Shown: positions 1 through 10,993 of the stretch, one piece after another | Position numbering within the stretch: the first letter of the stretch is position 1 | Layout of the letters: every line of letters starts with the position of its first letter | DNA from: Acidovorax sp. | Lineage (GTDB): Bacteria > Pseudomonadota > Gammaproteobacteria > Burkholderiales > Burkholderiaceae_C | DNA: 64,000 bases | Assembly: GCA_031277855.1 (NCBI GenBank) | Contig: JAITLO010000032.1 | Coordinates: forward strand, 62,001 to 126,000 | Reading direction: 5' to 3' | Translations under genes and position numbers: made by a program | Notes under the pieces: generated by a model | The model's input: only the letters and a program-made list of their open reading frames with translations | Database searches by the model: none | Told to the model about the DNA's origin: nothing

Positions 1-683
1 GCCGCACGCACCATATCGCCGGAAGCACCGGCAAACATTGGAATGATCTCAACGCGGGGAAGTGCTGCGCACTCCAGCGCAATGTGCTGACGCCGTGTGC
101 TTTTGCGTGAGAACACCACGCGGTCTTCATCCACAACGCCAAGAAAACCGAAGTCACCGGACTTGAACGACTCAACATCGCTGGTATGCGACTTGGTTGC
201 TTCACGCGCGCTGTTGATCTGGTTGTTCATCACGATCATCGCTCCCATGCCTAGGCTGCGTGGATCGATGCAGACCCGCACAGCATGGAGCAGATTGCGC
301 GGGCCATCGAAGTCCGGTGACGACGCATTGCGTTGCGCGCCCGTCAATACAACCGGCTTGGATGCGCGAACGGTGAGATCGAGAAACCAGGCCGTTTCCT
401 CCAGCGTGTCGGTGCCATGCGAGATCACCACGCCGCACACATCATCGCGCGCCAAGGCGGCCTCGACGCTTTGCTGCAGCGTGATCCAACGCTCGGGGCA
501 CATATAGTCCGAGGGTACATTCGAGAGATTGAGAACATCGAGTTGAGCGACCTCCGCCATCGCAGGAATCGAGGCTGCAAGATCTTCACCCGACAGCGCG
601 GGCACCACGGCGCCGGTCACCTGATCAATCTTCATGGCGATGGTGCCGCCCGTAGATATCAGTTGGCAAATTGGCATAGGCAT
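1..683 (-). CDS. L-asparaginase, type II family (partial, 3' end outside window)
   Basis: Hydrolyses L-asparagine (possibly glutamine) to the acid and ammonia. I translated the minus strand from an ATG at 683. It opens with STGGTIAM, which carries the first catalytic Thr of asparaginases, followed by ISHGTDTLEETAWFLDLT, the second signature with the Thr-Asp pair, and TGAQR. About 227 residues are present and the C-terminus lies beyond position 1. No obvious signal peptide precedes the TGGTIA block, so a cytoplasmic enzyme is more likely than a periplasmic one. The start lies 7 bases after the livF stop, so it is the last visible gene of the amino acid/amide transport operon. It would release ammonia from an imported substrate. 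An alternative in-frame ATG lies at 677. Confidence 0.85.
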   Translation of the reverse strand, partial: MPMPICQLISTGGTIAMKIDQVTGAVVPALSGEDLAASIPAMAEVAQLDVLNLSNVPSDYMCPERWITLQQSVEAALARDDVCGVVISHGTDTLEETAWFLDLTVRASKPVVLTGAQRNASSPDFDGPRNLLHAVRVCIDPRSLGMGAMIVMNNQINSAREATKSHTSDVESFKSGDFGFLGVVDEDRVVFSRKSTRRQHIALECAALPRVEIIPMFAGASGDMVRA

Positions 684-690
684 GGTCTTT

Positions 691-1398
691 TCACACCCTC
701 AGATGGTCAAACACGGCATCCATGGCGCCACTCGATTTGGCATTGCCCTCGTCAACGATTTCGCCTTGTTTGAGAATCGTGAATCGGTCTGCCACTTGCA
801 GCGCAAAAGGCACGTTCTGCTCAACGATGAGCATGCTCGTTCCATGCTTTTCGCGCTCGTAGCTCAGGGCATTGGCGAGGCGATCGATCACCGAAGGCTG
901 CAGACCTTCGGTGATTTCGTCGAGCACGATGATGGCCGGACGCATCATCAGTGACCGCGCGAGCAGCAGCATTTTCTGTTCACCGCCAGACAGTGTTCCG
1001 GCCAGCTGCTTCAGGCGCGAGGCAAAGACCGGGAACAGGCTTTCGATTTCGGGAAAGCGCTCCTCGAACAATGCCTCGCTGGCCAGACCCAGGCGCAGGT
1101 TGTCGTGAATCGGCAGATCGGCAAACAGGGCATGCTCCTGCGCTGCATAGGCCACGCCTTTGCCAGCAATGCGGTGGGGCGGCATGCGCGTGATGTCCTC
1201 GCCTTGCAGTTGCACACGGCCGGTTTTCTTGGGCAGAAAGCCGGTGATGGTCTTGAGCAGCGTGCTCTTGCCCATGCCGTTCTTGCCGAGCAAAGCCACA
1301 GCTTCGCCGCGCCGGATGGTGAGCGAGAGATCGCGCAGCACCATCGAGCTCTTGTAGCCGCAGGAAACGCTATCCAGACTCAGCATGGTGTCGCTCAT
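691..1398 (-). CDS. livF: ABC transporter ATP-binding protein, LivF type
   Basis: Cytoplasmic ATPase subunit of a branched-chain amino acid/amide type importer. The 235 residues show Walker A GKNGMGKST, signature LSGGEQKM, Walker B IIVLDEITEGL and the LIVEQN segment typical of LivF proteins, where the canonical H-loop His is not evident. Length matches the family (about 230-240). The start overlaps the upstream livM-livG stop by four bases (ATGA type), implying translational coupling. With the fused LivM-LivG protein it would form the heterodimeric ATPase. The substrate cannot be told from this subunit. The surrounding hydrolase and asparaginase suggest amides or amino acids rather than strictly Leu/Ile/Val. 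Confidence 0.9.
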   Translation of the reverse strand: MSDTMLSLDSVSCGYKSSMVLRDLSLTIRRGEAVALLGKNGMGKSTLLKTITGFLPKKTGRVQLQGEDITRMPPHRIAGKGVAYAAQEHALFADLPIHDNLRLGLASEALFEERFPEIESLFPVFASRLKQLAGTLSGGEQKMLLLARSLMMRPAIIVLDEITEGLQPSVIDRLANALSYEREKHGTSMLIVEQNVPFALQVADRFTILKQGEIVDEGNAKSSGAMDAVFDHLRV

Positions 1399-3206
1399 TG
1401 CGCCTCCGATGGTGTGTGGGCGCTGCCCGAGTAGATGGTCTTGACCAGCGGTGAATTCACCACCTCGCTGAAGCTGCCCTCCATGACGATCGCCCCCTGG
1501 TGCAGGACGGCGATGCGCGTGGCGATCTGCTCGACGAAATCCAGATCATGCTCAACCAGCAGGCAGCACAGCTGGTATTTGTGCGCCAACGAGGAGAGCA
1601 CTTCGCCGATTTGGGTGCGCTCGGTTTTGGTGAGACCCGCCGTGGGCTCGTCCAGCAGCACGATGCGGGGCTCGAGTGCGAGCACCATGGCCAGCTCCAA
1701 GGCTTGCTGTTCACCGTGCGAGAGATCGCGTGCCACGGTATCGAGTTTTGCACCCAGCGCTGTCATCTCCACCACATGCAAGGCGTATGCGGGCAGTCGC
1801 AGTGTGTGATCGCGTTTGAACAACGATGGCCGCTCCAGCTGCGTGCCTGCAATGCGCAAACTTTGTGCGACCGTCAGCGTCTCGAAGATGTTCGCGTTCT
1901 GGAATTTTCTACCCAGACCGTAGTGCACGCAGGTCTCAGGAGGGGAGCGTTTGATGTCGTTGCCGCACAACTCGACGGTGCCCGAGGTGCGGGCCTCACC
2001 ATCACTCATACAGCGCATCATGGTGGTCTTGCCTGCGCCGTTGGGGCCGATCAAACCAACGAGTTCTCCTGCCTTGGCTTGCAGATTAATGCCCTTGAGC
2101 ACCTGCAATGAACCAAAGCGCTTGGTGACCTCTTTCATTCGGATCGCGAAGGTGTCTGGCGTTGCTGTGGCTGCTGTGGTCGGTCGCTCTTGCAGCTTCG
2201 GTTTGATGGCCGCAGACAGCGCAAGACCAAGTGGCTTGAGTGCCAGAGGAATCAGGCCCTGCGGGAACAGGATGATCACGACAATAAAGGTCGCCCCCAG
2301 AATCAGCTGCCAGGCAAACGGCATGCTGGCGCTGAGATAAGCCGTTGCCACGTTGATCAGCACAGCACCAGCGAGTGGGCCCCAGAGTGTTCCGCGTCCG
2401 CCAAGCGCCACCCAGATGATGAGCTCTGTACCAAGCGCAAAGCCGGTGAGCTCCGGAGCCACCACGCCGCTGAATGCGCCATAGCCGAAGCCCGCGATGG
2501 AGGCCCAAACAGCCATGGTGATCAGCAGGAAGATCTTCACCAACGAGGTGTTAATGCCCAGATAGGTGCAGCGCGATTCGTTATCGCGAATGGCGCAGAG
2601 CACCTGACCCGCGTCGCTGCGCACAAAGATCCAGCCCAGCGCACCCGCCAGCACCAGCAGACCGCCCGAGATCCAGTACCAGGCTTCGATCGACAGGTCG
2701 AAAGTCTCATAACCCGTGAGACCCGAGCTGGAACCGGTCCAGGTGCCGCCGGAAAGCAGCACTTGTGTAAGCACGATGGGCAAGACCAGCGAGATGAGCG
2801 TGGCAAAGAAAGGCGATGCTCCGCGATAGAACGACAGCCAGCCCACAAGCGCCGCCACCAGTGCGCCAGCAACGATGGCAGCCACGATCGCCATGAAAAT
2901 CGTGGCTGTGCTGAACCCCCAATGCGTGAACACCAGCCCTGCACTGTAAGCACCGATGCCGAAAAAGGCCGCCTGACCGAAGGTGAGAAAGCCCGCGTAG
3001 CCCCACAAAATGTCGACGGTGATGGCGGCAATGGCAAAGAAAAAAGCCTTGATGAGGATGTTCTGCAAATAGGTGTCGAACACCCACGGGCCGCCCACGA
3101 CGATGAACAGGCCAATGGCTATCAGAATGAGGACGGCGCTGGATGATGCACCGCGTCGCAGTGGCGCTGCGCCAGAGGGCGCTGTTGCAGTCAGAGAGTC
3201 AGCCAT
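1395..3206 (-). CDS. ABC transporter permease/ATP-binding fusion, LivM-LivG
   Basis: A 603-residue fusion. The first part (about residues 1-330) is a hydrophobic LivM-type permease with many membrane segments and the LivM-like stretch GYAGFLTFGQAAFFG. The second part is a LivG-type ATPase with Walker A GPNGAGKTT, signature LSHGEQQ and Walker B RIVLLDEPTAGLT. The start is set at the ATG at 3206 (MADSLTA), preceded by AAAGG. The frame stays open to 3323 but that extension lies inside livH and has no family resemblance. It overlaps livH by 8 bases. In E. coli these are two genes; fused forms occur in Burkholderiales and guarantee 1:1 stoichiometry. Confidence 0.9.
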   Translation of the reverse strand: MADSLTATAPSGAAPLRRGASSSAVLILIAIGLFIVVGGPWVFDTYLQNILIKAFFFAIAAITVDILWGYAGFLTFGQAAFFGIGAYSAGLVFTHWGFSTATIFMAIVAAIVAGALVAALVGWLSFYRGASPFFATLISLVLPIVLTQVLLSGGTWTGSSSGLTGYETFDLSIEAWYWISGGLLVLAGALGWIFVRSDAGQVLCAIRDNESRCTYLGINTSLVKIFLLITMAVWASIAGFGYGAFSGVVAPELTGFALGTELIIWVALGGRGTLWGPLAGAVLINVATAYLSASMPFAWQLILGATFIVVIILFPQGLIPLALKPLGLALSAAIKPKLQERPTTAATATPDTFAIRMKEVTKRFGSLQVLKGINLQAKAGELVGLIGPNGAGKTTMMRCMSDGEARTSGTVELCGNDIKRSPPETCVHYGLGRKFQNANIFETLTVAQSLRIAGTQLERPSLFKRDHTLRLPAYALHVVEMTALGAKLDTVARDLSHGEQQALELAMVLALEPRIVLLDEPTAGLTKTERTQIGEVLSSLAHKYQLCCLLVEHDLDFVEQIATRIAVLHQGAIVMEGSFSEVVNSPLVKTIYSGSAHTPSEAQ

Positions 3207-4032
3207 GTGCAAAGCCTTTCGGACGGATGCGCAATGTGATGGCGGCCAGCACGGCAATCGTGAGCCCGCCGAGAACAGGGTTGGCGTAGGTGCTGACCAG
3301 AACCTGGGCAGAGCCGAAGACAAGGCAGGTGAGCAGCAGACTCCACATCGAATGCCCCGAAACCATGACCAGCATGAAGGCGCTGACCAGCCAGGGCAGG
3401 CCCATATTGGGGTCGACGCTCGACAGCGGCGTGATCATGGCCCCGGCCAGCGTGCCAAGCCCCGCGCCAAGACTGAAGGTGACGAATCGCACGAATCCGG
3501 AGTGAATGCCAAGGCTACTGGCCAGATCCTCGTTCATGATGACGGCACGTGTATTCACGCCAAAGCGGGTCTTGTTCAGCAGCATTGCCAGCAGGGCGCA
3601 GAGCACGATGGCTACCGGGATCAGCAGCAAACGGTAGGCCGAATAGTCCACGCCGAACAACAACCAGGTGCCCGACAGCGGCGCGTCGGCAAATTGCACC
3701 TCGCGACCAAAAGCCATGACTACCAGCTGGGCAATCACAATGCCGAGGCCCCAGGTCGCGAGGATGGCATCCAGTGGACGTTTGTAGAGCGGTCGCACGA
3801 TCAGGTATTCCACCAGCATGCCAGCAGCCACACCCACGACAAACGCGAGCGGCCATCCCAGCCATGGAGTGATCTGCAACTTGGTCACCACAAAGCTTGC
3901 GTAGCCACCCAAGGTCAGCAGCGCACCATGAGCGAAGTTGACGATCTTCATGACCCCGAACACCATCATCAGCCCGACGGTGACAATGAACAGCATGCTT
4001 GCCGTGGTCAACAAATCAAGAATCAGCGCCAT
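3199..4032 (-). CDS. livH: ABC transporter permease, LivH type
   Basis: Integral inner-membrane permease of the same importer, 277 residues with about eight hydrophobic segments. It has the LivH-like N-terminus LMMVFGVMKIVNFAHGALLTLGGY and the loop NEDLASSLGIHSGFV. It is followed with an 8-base overlap by the LivM-LivG fusion. A 31-base perfect hairpin separates it from the upstream binding-protein gene. It pairs with the LivM half to form the translocation pore. Confidence 0.9.
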   Translation of the reverse strand: MALILDLLTTASMLFIVTVGLMMVFGVMKIVNFAHGALLTLGGYASFVVTKLQITPWLGWPLAFVVGVAAGMLVEYLIVRPLYKRPLDAILATWGLGIVIAQLVVMAFGREVQFADAPLSGTWLLFGVDYSAYRLLLIPVAIVLCALLAMLLNKTRFGVNTRAVIMNEDLASSLGIHSGFVRFVTFSLGAGLGTLAGAMITPLSSVDPNMGLPWLVSAFMLVMVSGHSMWSLLLTCLVFGSAQVLVSTYANPVLGGLTIAVLAAITLRIRPKGFAHG

Positions 4033-4049
4033 GGACGCTCCTTTTCATT

Positions 4050-4080
4050 GACGCGTGCATGCACATTGCATGCACGCGTC
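4050..4080 (-). repeat. Perfect intercistronic hairpin between binding-protein gene and livH
   Basis: A 14-base arm (GACGCGTGCATGCA) is followed after 3 bases by its exact complement, with no T-run after it on the minus strand. It is therefore a stem-loop in the message rather than a terminator. Its place directly after the binding-protein stop fits the known pattern of 3' stem-loops that protect the highly expressed binding-protein mRNA and lower expression of downstream permease genes. Confidence 0.75.
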
Positions 4081-4094
4081 CAGGTCACAGGGGT

Positions 4095-5258
4095 TTACTT
4101 GATATTGGGGCACTGTGCGCCGGGGTCTACATTGGTGAAAGTCTCCAGAATCTTGACCGAGCCATCGGTCTGAATCTGTCCGAGGCGCATGGACAGCGGC
4201 GTATGGCGACTCTTGTTCATCTGCACCACGCCGCGCGGGCCGTTGAAAGAAACCTCGCCCAACGCCTTGACCACCTTGGCTGAGTCCACGGAGCCCGCTT
4301 TTTCGACCGCAGCCTTGTAGAGATAGAAGGCTTCGTACTGCGGCTCGGAAAGTTCGTTCGGTGTTTTGAGATCGCCGCCGAATTTTTTCTTCATGGCTTC
4401 GAGAAACTTCTTGTTTTCCGGCGTGGCGATGCTGGTGAGATAGGAGGCGGAGAGAAACATGCCCCCAGCCACATCGCTCATGGTTTTGGCCGTGCCTTCG
4501 TCAATGGACAGGTTCCCGTAAGGCAGCGAGAGGCCAGCACCCTTGATCTGCTTGGCGAGCGACACATTGGGTGCACCGCCTGCTGTCGCGCTGATCAAGG
4601 CATCTGGTTTGGTCGAGCGGATTTTCGAGACCACCGAAGTCCAGTCGCTGCCATCGATGGGCAGGTAGTCTTCGCCCACCACCTTGCCGCCCTTTTGTTC
4701 GATGTACTTCTTGGTGAAGTCCAGCATGCCGCGGCCAAAGGCGTAGTCATTGCCAACGAGGTAGAAGGTCTTGGCGTTGTGGGCCTTGGAGAAGTAATCC
4801 ACCATAGGTGCAACTTGCTGCTCGGGCACCCAGCCATTCACATACATCCAGCTGTTGCACGAGCGCCCTTCGTAAAACGACGAGTAGATGAAAGGCACGC
4901 GGCCCTTGTTGATCACCGGAAGCGCCGCATTGCGCGCCGCGCTGGTTTCCATGGAGATGATGGCGTTGACCTTCTTCTGGAAAATCAACGTGTCGTAGGC
5001 TTTTTGTGCACCCACAGCCCCGGAGGCATCGTCAACGATTTCAAGCTCTACCTTGCGGCCCAGGATGCCGCCGGCAGCGTTGATTTCCTCGACCGCCAGT
5101 TGCGAGGACTGCACCACGGCCGGAGCCACGACGCTATTGGCACCGGACAAACCGACCGCAACGCCGATGCGGATGGAATCGGCGGCTTGGGCCAGTTGCG
5201 TACCCAGAATGGCTGCGGCAACCGCGCCAATGCGAAAAAGGGATGTGAAGCTTTTCAT
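4095..5258 (-). CDS. ABC transporter substrate-binding protein, LivJ/AmiC-like (type I periplasmic fold)
   Basis: Periplasmic receptor of the importer, 387 residues. The chosen ATG at 5258 has AAAGGAG just upstream and opens a signal peptide (MKSFTSLFRIGAVAAAILG, cleavage after AQA). A longer reading frame to 5300 would spoil it. The mature protein begins DSIRIGVAVGLSG, characteristic of leucine/amide receptor family 6, with further family blocks such as ASGAVGAQKAYDTLI and FYLVGNDYAFGRGM. The ligand is not identifiable by eye. The neighbouring carbon-nitrogen hydrolase and asparaginase suggest a nitrogenous amide, nitrile-derived or amino acid ligand. Confidence 0.88.
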   Translation of the reverse strand: MKSFTSLFRIGAVAAAILGTQLAQAADSIRIGVAVGLSGANSVVAPAVVQSSQLAVEEINAAGGILGRKVELEIVDDASGAVGAQKAYDTLIFQKKVNAIISMETSAARNAALPVINKGRVPFIYSSFYEGRSCNSWMYVNGWVPEQQVAPMVDYFSKAHNAKTFYLVGNDYAFGRGMLDFTKKYIEQKGGKVVGEDYLPIDGSDWTSVVSKIRSTKPDALISATAGGAPNVSLAKQIKGAGLSLPYGNLSIDEGTAKTMSDVAGGMFLSASYLTSIATPENKKFLEAMKKKFGGDLKTPNELSEPQYEAFYLYKAAVEKAGSVDSAKVVKALGEVSFNGPRGVVQMNKSRHTPLSMRLGQIQTDGSVKILETFTNVDPGAQCPNIK

Positions 5259-5306
5259 TGGTTTCTCCTTTGATATTTCGTGGCGAAAAAAGTGAGTCAA
5301 CGGAAA

Positions 5307-6194
5307 TCAGTGACGGGGAAGAGGCCATCCCGTGCCCAGCATCGGGTCGTAGAGGTCGTCACGGCGATCTCTGAGCACATGGTTGAAGGCGTTGAGCTGG
5401 CGTGCCTGGCGCGTGGCCTTCAGGTTGATTTGGGCGTAGAGGATTTCTTCCTGCGTGTTCGATGCAGGGCCTGCCAGCGGCCAGCCTTGCGGGCCCACGA
5501 TGAGGCTTTGACCAATGAATGGCTGATCGCGCTCCACGCCGACGCGGTTGGCACAGACGATGTTCAAGCCATTGCTGTGCGCGTTGGCCATCGCCAGCAT
5601 GGTTGCCATGGCCTGCATGCTGTCCGGCTGCCCTGCCATAGGCACCCAATTCGTCGGCATGGCAACAATGTCAGCCCCCAACGTCGCTAGCAGGCGGTAG
5701 GTTTCGGGGAACCAGCCGTCATAGCAAACGACCATTCCGATGCGGCCAATCTCGGTGTGAAAGATGGGCAGCCCGACATCGCCTGCTTCGAAATACAGGT
5801 GCTCGTCTCCCCACAGATGCAGCTTGCGATAGGAGCCGATAAACCCTTCTGGCCCCACCAGCACCGCGCAGTTGTACAAGCGGTTTTCCACACGTTCGGC
5901 GATTCCGGCAACCACGTACACATTGCAGCGACGGGCGACTGCGGCCCAGGCCTGTGTTGATTCGCCATCAGGAATAGGCTCGGCCAGCTCGAACGCTTCG
6001 CTTCTGCTTTGAAAGACATAGCCGGTGTTAGCCAGTTCGGGCAAGACAATAAGTTTTGCACCCTGAGCGGCAGCCTGCTCGAGCAGCTCGACAGAGCGGG
6101 CAATGTTCCCTTTTTTGTCACCGATACGAGGGGCCATTTGCACACTCGCCAGAGTGACTGATGGAAATGCGGAAGAGCCAGGCAATACAGACAT
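5307..6194 (-). CDS. Carbon-nitrogen hydrolase (nitrilase/amidase superfamily)
   Basis: Hydrolyses a C-N bond in a small amide, nitrile or carbamoyl compound. The Glu-Lys-Cys triad of the superfamily is visible: Glu in LIVLPELANTGY, Lys in SYRKLHLWGDE and Cys in VVCYDGWFPE. The protein is 295 residues from the ATG at 6194, which has GGAG six bases upstream. The frame is open to 6254, but that stretch contains the terminator hairpin. It is the first gene of the operon, 48 bases before the binding-protein start. The E of the CYD...PE motif is also seen in N-carbamoyl/omega-amidase-like members, but I cannot assign the substrate. Confidence 0.85.
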   Translation of the reverse strand: MSVLPGSSAFPSVTLASVQMAPRIGDKKGNIARSVELLEQAAAQGAKLIVLPELANTGYVFQSRSEAFELAEPIPDGESTQAWAAVARRCNVYVVAGIAERVENRLYNCAVLVGPEGFIGSYRKLHLWGDEHLYFEAGDVGLPIFHTEIGRIGMVVCYDGWFPETYRLLATLGADIVAMPTNWVPMAGQPDSMQAMATMLAMANAHSNGLNIVCANRVGVERDQPFIGQSLIVGPQGWPLAGPASNTQEEILYAQINLKATRQARQLNAFNHVLRDRRDDLYDPMLGTGWPLPRH

Positions 6195-6203
6195 GCGATC
6201 TCC

Positions 6204-6251
6204 AAAAACAAAAAGCCCCTGACTACGCCAAACGCGCATATCAGGGGCTTT
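6204..6251 (-). terminator. Intrinsic terminator in the 5' leader (attenuator) of the hydrolase-transporter operon
   Basis: On the minus strand AAAGCCCCTGA and TCAGGGGCTTT form an 11-bp stem around an 18-base loop. It is followed by TTTTTGTTTTT and then at once GGAGATCGC-ATG of the hydrolase gene. No promoter fits between the T-run and the ribosome-binding site, so transcription must read through this hairpin. It therefore acts as an attenuator rather than as the end of an upstream unit. Confidence 0.8.
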
Positions 6252-6500
6252 CATAGCCGGTATGTAACAGCAATATTGCTGTGGCTAGAAGAACATGAGT
6301 TCCTGCAGCTGGACGGATTCTGTCTGATTTACGAGCGCCCCATTTCAGGTAATTACCCTTGGGAACGACAAGCGCACGCCGACATCTTTTCAGCATCCGT
6401 GACGCGGCACTGGGCAATGCCCTTCGGCAAGAGTGCATTCTTCAGGATGCACTGCTTCGCGCAGGGAGGAGAGCCACTCCTTCGCAGCAACACCCCACAA
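6252..6500 (-). promoter_or_regulatory. Structured leader upstream of the attenuator; possible riboswitch or leader-peptide region
   Basis: About 250 bases with no convincing gene precede the attenuator. On the minus strand the palindrome CAGCAATATTGCTG (6268-6281) is nested between TAGCC and GGCTA, and GTGCAT...ATGCAC forms another hairpin near 6430-6455. An open frame of 65 codons from 6438 ends with a TGA inside the left arm of the terminator stem, as in leader-peptide attenuators. It lacks a good ribosome-binding site and a telling codon run. I could not match known riboswitch cores (guanidine, glycine, glutamine). The ligand or mechanism is unknown. Confidence 0.4.
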
Positions 6501-6502
6501 AC

Positions 6503-6533
6503 AAAAAGCGCAGACCCCGTCTGCGCTTTTTTT
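6503..6533 (-). terminator. thiC terminator
   Basis: The stem AAAGCGCAGAC/GTCTGCGCTTT with a four-base loop has T-runs on both strands, 60 bases after the thiC stop. It can also insulate the next minus-strand operon. Confidence 0.85.
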
Positions 6534-6592
6534 GATAGCTGCCAGCGCCCGCTACACAAGCGCTACAGCCTTTATTCACTCCAAGCCGACCC

Positions 6593-8836
<2,244 letters not shown>

Positions 8837-8845
8837 TCAGGGTCC

Positions 8846-8947
8846 CGCTCTTCTTCCGCCGGCATGAACCGGATCAAGTTCGTCGGGTTCGTTCGCAGCC
8901 ATTTTTCAATGGCTGCTCACATCTCAGCGCTTTCGCACACCCCGGAG
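8846..8947 (-). promoter_or_regulatory. TPP riboswitch (THI element)
   Basis: Read on the minus strand it shows the canonical THI boxes: CGGGGTGTGCG..GCGCTGAGATG, then ACCCGACGAACTTGATCCGG and TTCATGCCGGCGGAAGAAGAGC. The variable stem between them is GCAGCCATT/AATGGCTGC. Thiamine pyrophosphate binding is expected to favour the downstream terminator and shut off thiC. A TATACT-like -10 box lies just upstream (8956-8961, minus). Confidence 0.95.
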
Positions 8948-9072
8948 CAGGGGGCAGTATAGGACAAGAGGGAGATCGGCATGCTCACATGCCGTGGGTG
9001 ATGGTGGGTTTATATGTGGTCGATGCCGGAGTCCTTGCATCGCGTAACGTTCGGCTGACACAAAGTATCAAA

Positions 9073-9108
9073 CAAAAAAGCGCTCATACCCAGCAGGCAC
9101 AAGCGCTT
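9073..9108 (-). terminator. Terminator of the acyl-CoA synthetase gene
   Basis: On the minus strand AAGCGCT...AGCGCTT is followed by TTTTTTGTTT, about 30 bases beyond the stop codon of the synthetase. Confidence 0.7.
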
Positions 9109-9138
9109 CTCGCTCTGAAACTCAGAGCATCAATTCCA

Positions 9139-10785
9139 TCACACCGCAATCGCCGACGCAGACCCCGCCTGCTTGCGCAGCTCGAACTTCTGGATCTTGC
9201 CGGTGCTGGTCTTAGGCAGCTCGCCAAAGATGATGATGCGTGGCACCTTGTAGCCGGCCAGGTGTTGCTTGCAGTGGGCAATGATGTCTGCCTCGGTCAC
9301 TACCGCGCCGGCCTTGATCTCGAGGAAGGCGCAGGGCGTTTCGCCCCACTTCTCGTCGGGCTTGGCCACCACGGCGGCGGCCAGCACGGCGGGGTGGCGG
9401 TACAGCACGTCTTCCACCTCGATGGAAGAGATGTTCTCGCCGCCGGAGATGATGATGTCCTTGCTGCGGTCCTTGATCTTGATGTAGCCGTCGGGGTATT
9501 GCACGGCCAGGTCGCCGCTGTGGAACCAGCCGCCGCGGAAGGCTTCATCGGTGGCCTGCGGGTTCTTCAGATAGCCCTTCATGGTGATGTTGCCGCGGAA
9601 CATGATTTCGCCCATGGTCTCGCCATCCTGGGGCACGGGCTGCATGGTTTCGGGGTCCATCACCTGGGCAGAGCGCTGCAGGTGGTAGCGCACGCCCTGA
9701 CGGGCGTTGAGGCGGGCGCGCTCGCCGATGTCCAAATCATCCCATGCTGCATGTTTGGCGCAGACAGTGGCCGGGCCATAGGTTTCGGTCAGGCCGTAGA
9801 CATGGGTCAGATCAAAGCCCATGGCCTCCATGCCTTCGATCATCGAGGCCGGGGGCGCGGCGCCGGCCACCATGGCCTTGATGCCGGCGGGCACGCCTTC
9901 TTTCATGGCCGCAGGTGCGTTGACCAGTAGCGACTGCACAATCGGTGCGCCGCAGTAGTGGGTCACGCCGTGGTCACGCATGGCATCAAAAATCGCCTGG
10001 GGCTCGACACGGCGCAGGCAGACATTCACGCCGGCGCGTGCGGCCACGGTCCAGGGGAAGCACCAGCCATTGCAGTGGAACATGGGCAGCGTCCACAGAT
10101 AGACCGCGTGCTTGGGCATATCCCATTCCAGCACATTGCTGATGGCGTTGATCTGGGCGCCACGGTGGTGGTAGACCACGCCCTTGGGGTTGCCGGTGGT
10201 GCCGCTGGTGTAGTTCAGCGCAATCGCGTCCCACTCGTTCTCGGGCAGCTCCCAGGCAAAGTCGGCATCGCCACGGGCCACAAAATCTTCATACGTGACC
10301 TCGCCCAGTTGCACGGCGGGCTCGCCATACAGCGCGTCTTCCACGCGGATGATGGTCAGCGGCGTGGTGGACTTGCGCAGCGGCAGGGCCTTGGCAATCA
10401 GGCCGGCGAATTCGGGGTCCACGATCAGCGCCTTGGCCTCGCCGTGGTCCAGCATAAAGGCCAGGGTTTCGGCGTCCAGCCGGGTGTTGAGGGTGTTGAG
10501 CACAGCCCCTGCCATGGGCACACCGAAGTGGGCCTCCACCATGGGCGGGGTGTTGGGCAGGATCACGGCCACGGTGTCGTTCTTGCCAATGCCGATTTGC
10601 TGCAGGCTGCTGGCCAGCTGGCGGCAGCGCGCATAGGTCTGGCTCCAGCTCTGGCGCAGCGCGCCATGCACGATGGCCAGGCGATCGGGGTAGACCGTGG
10701 CCGTGCGTTCGATGAAGTTCAGCGGGCTCAGGGCGGCAAAGTTGGCCGTGTTGCGATCCAGGTATTGGTTGTAGGGGCTGCTCAT
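9139..10785 (-). CDS. AMP-forming acyl-CoA synthetase (medium/long-chain or methylmercaptopropionate type)
   Basis: Activates a carboxylic acid to its acyl-CoA via an acyl-adenylate. The protein has 548 residues from the ATG at 10785 (MSSPYNQYL). The frame extends through a TTG at 10806 with no added support. Motifs: P-loop-like YTSGTTGNPKGV, adenylate motif HVYGLTETYGP, hinge GYIKIKDRSKDII and C-terminal PKTSTGKIQKFELR with the catalytic Lys. The subfamily (VYPDRLAIVHG near the N-terminus) includes AlkK-like medium-chain ligases and DmdB-like enzymes, so the acid is uncertain. It is a single gene with its own terminator, divergent from the peroxidase gene. Confidence 0.9.
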   Translation of the reverse strand: MSSPYNQYLDRNTANFAALSPLNFIERTATVYPDRLAIVHGALRQSWSQTYARCRQLASSLQQIGIGKNDTVAVILPNTPPMVEAHFGVPMAGAVLNTLNTRLDAETLAFMLDHGEAKALIVDPEFAGLIAKALPLRKSTTPLTIIRVEDALYGEPAVQLGEVTYEDFVARGDADFAWELPENEWDAIALNYTSGTTGNPKGVVYHHRGAQINAISNVLEWDMPKHAVYLWTLPMFHCNGWCFPWTVAARAGVNVCLRRVEPQAIFDAMRDHGVTHYCGAPIVQSLLVNAPAAMKEGVPAGIKAMVAGAAPPASMIEGMEAMGFDLTHVYGLTETYGPATVCAKHAAWDDLDIGERARLNARQGVRYHLQRSAQVMDPETMQPVPQDGETMGEIMFRGNITMKGYLKNPQATDEAFRGGWFHSGDLAVQYPDGYIKIKDRSKDIIISGGENISSIEVEDVLYRHPAVLAAAVVAKPDEKWGETPCAFLEIKAGAVVTEADIIAHCKQHLAGYKVPRIIIFGELPKTSTGKIQKFELRKQAGSASAIAV

Positions 10786-10993
10786 AAAAAGTGTCTCTCG
10801 AGTCAAGTTTTGTATTCATTTTGCTGCAACTGCACAACACAGGCTTACAGCCCCTGACAACCCTCACCTATTGCGCCGTAGTAGCTTCCATGCTCAGCAC
10901 CTACACGGACTTTGGATGCCACGCCTTTGATGCCGCGCAATACCGTGACCCCGGCTCTCAGGTGCAATAGAGACACCATCTGGACTGAGTCCA

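Noticed and set aside
1395-3323. Longer LivM-LivG start at 3323
   Set aside because: The extra 39 residues lie within livH and have no transporter similarity; the ATG at 3206 has a ribosome-binding site.
6241-6438. 65-residue protein in the leader of the first operon as a real gene
   Set aside because: Weak start signal, no family; its end lies in the terminator stem. Kept only as a possible leader peptide.
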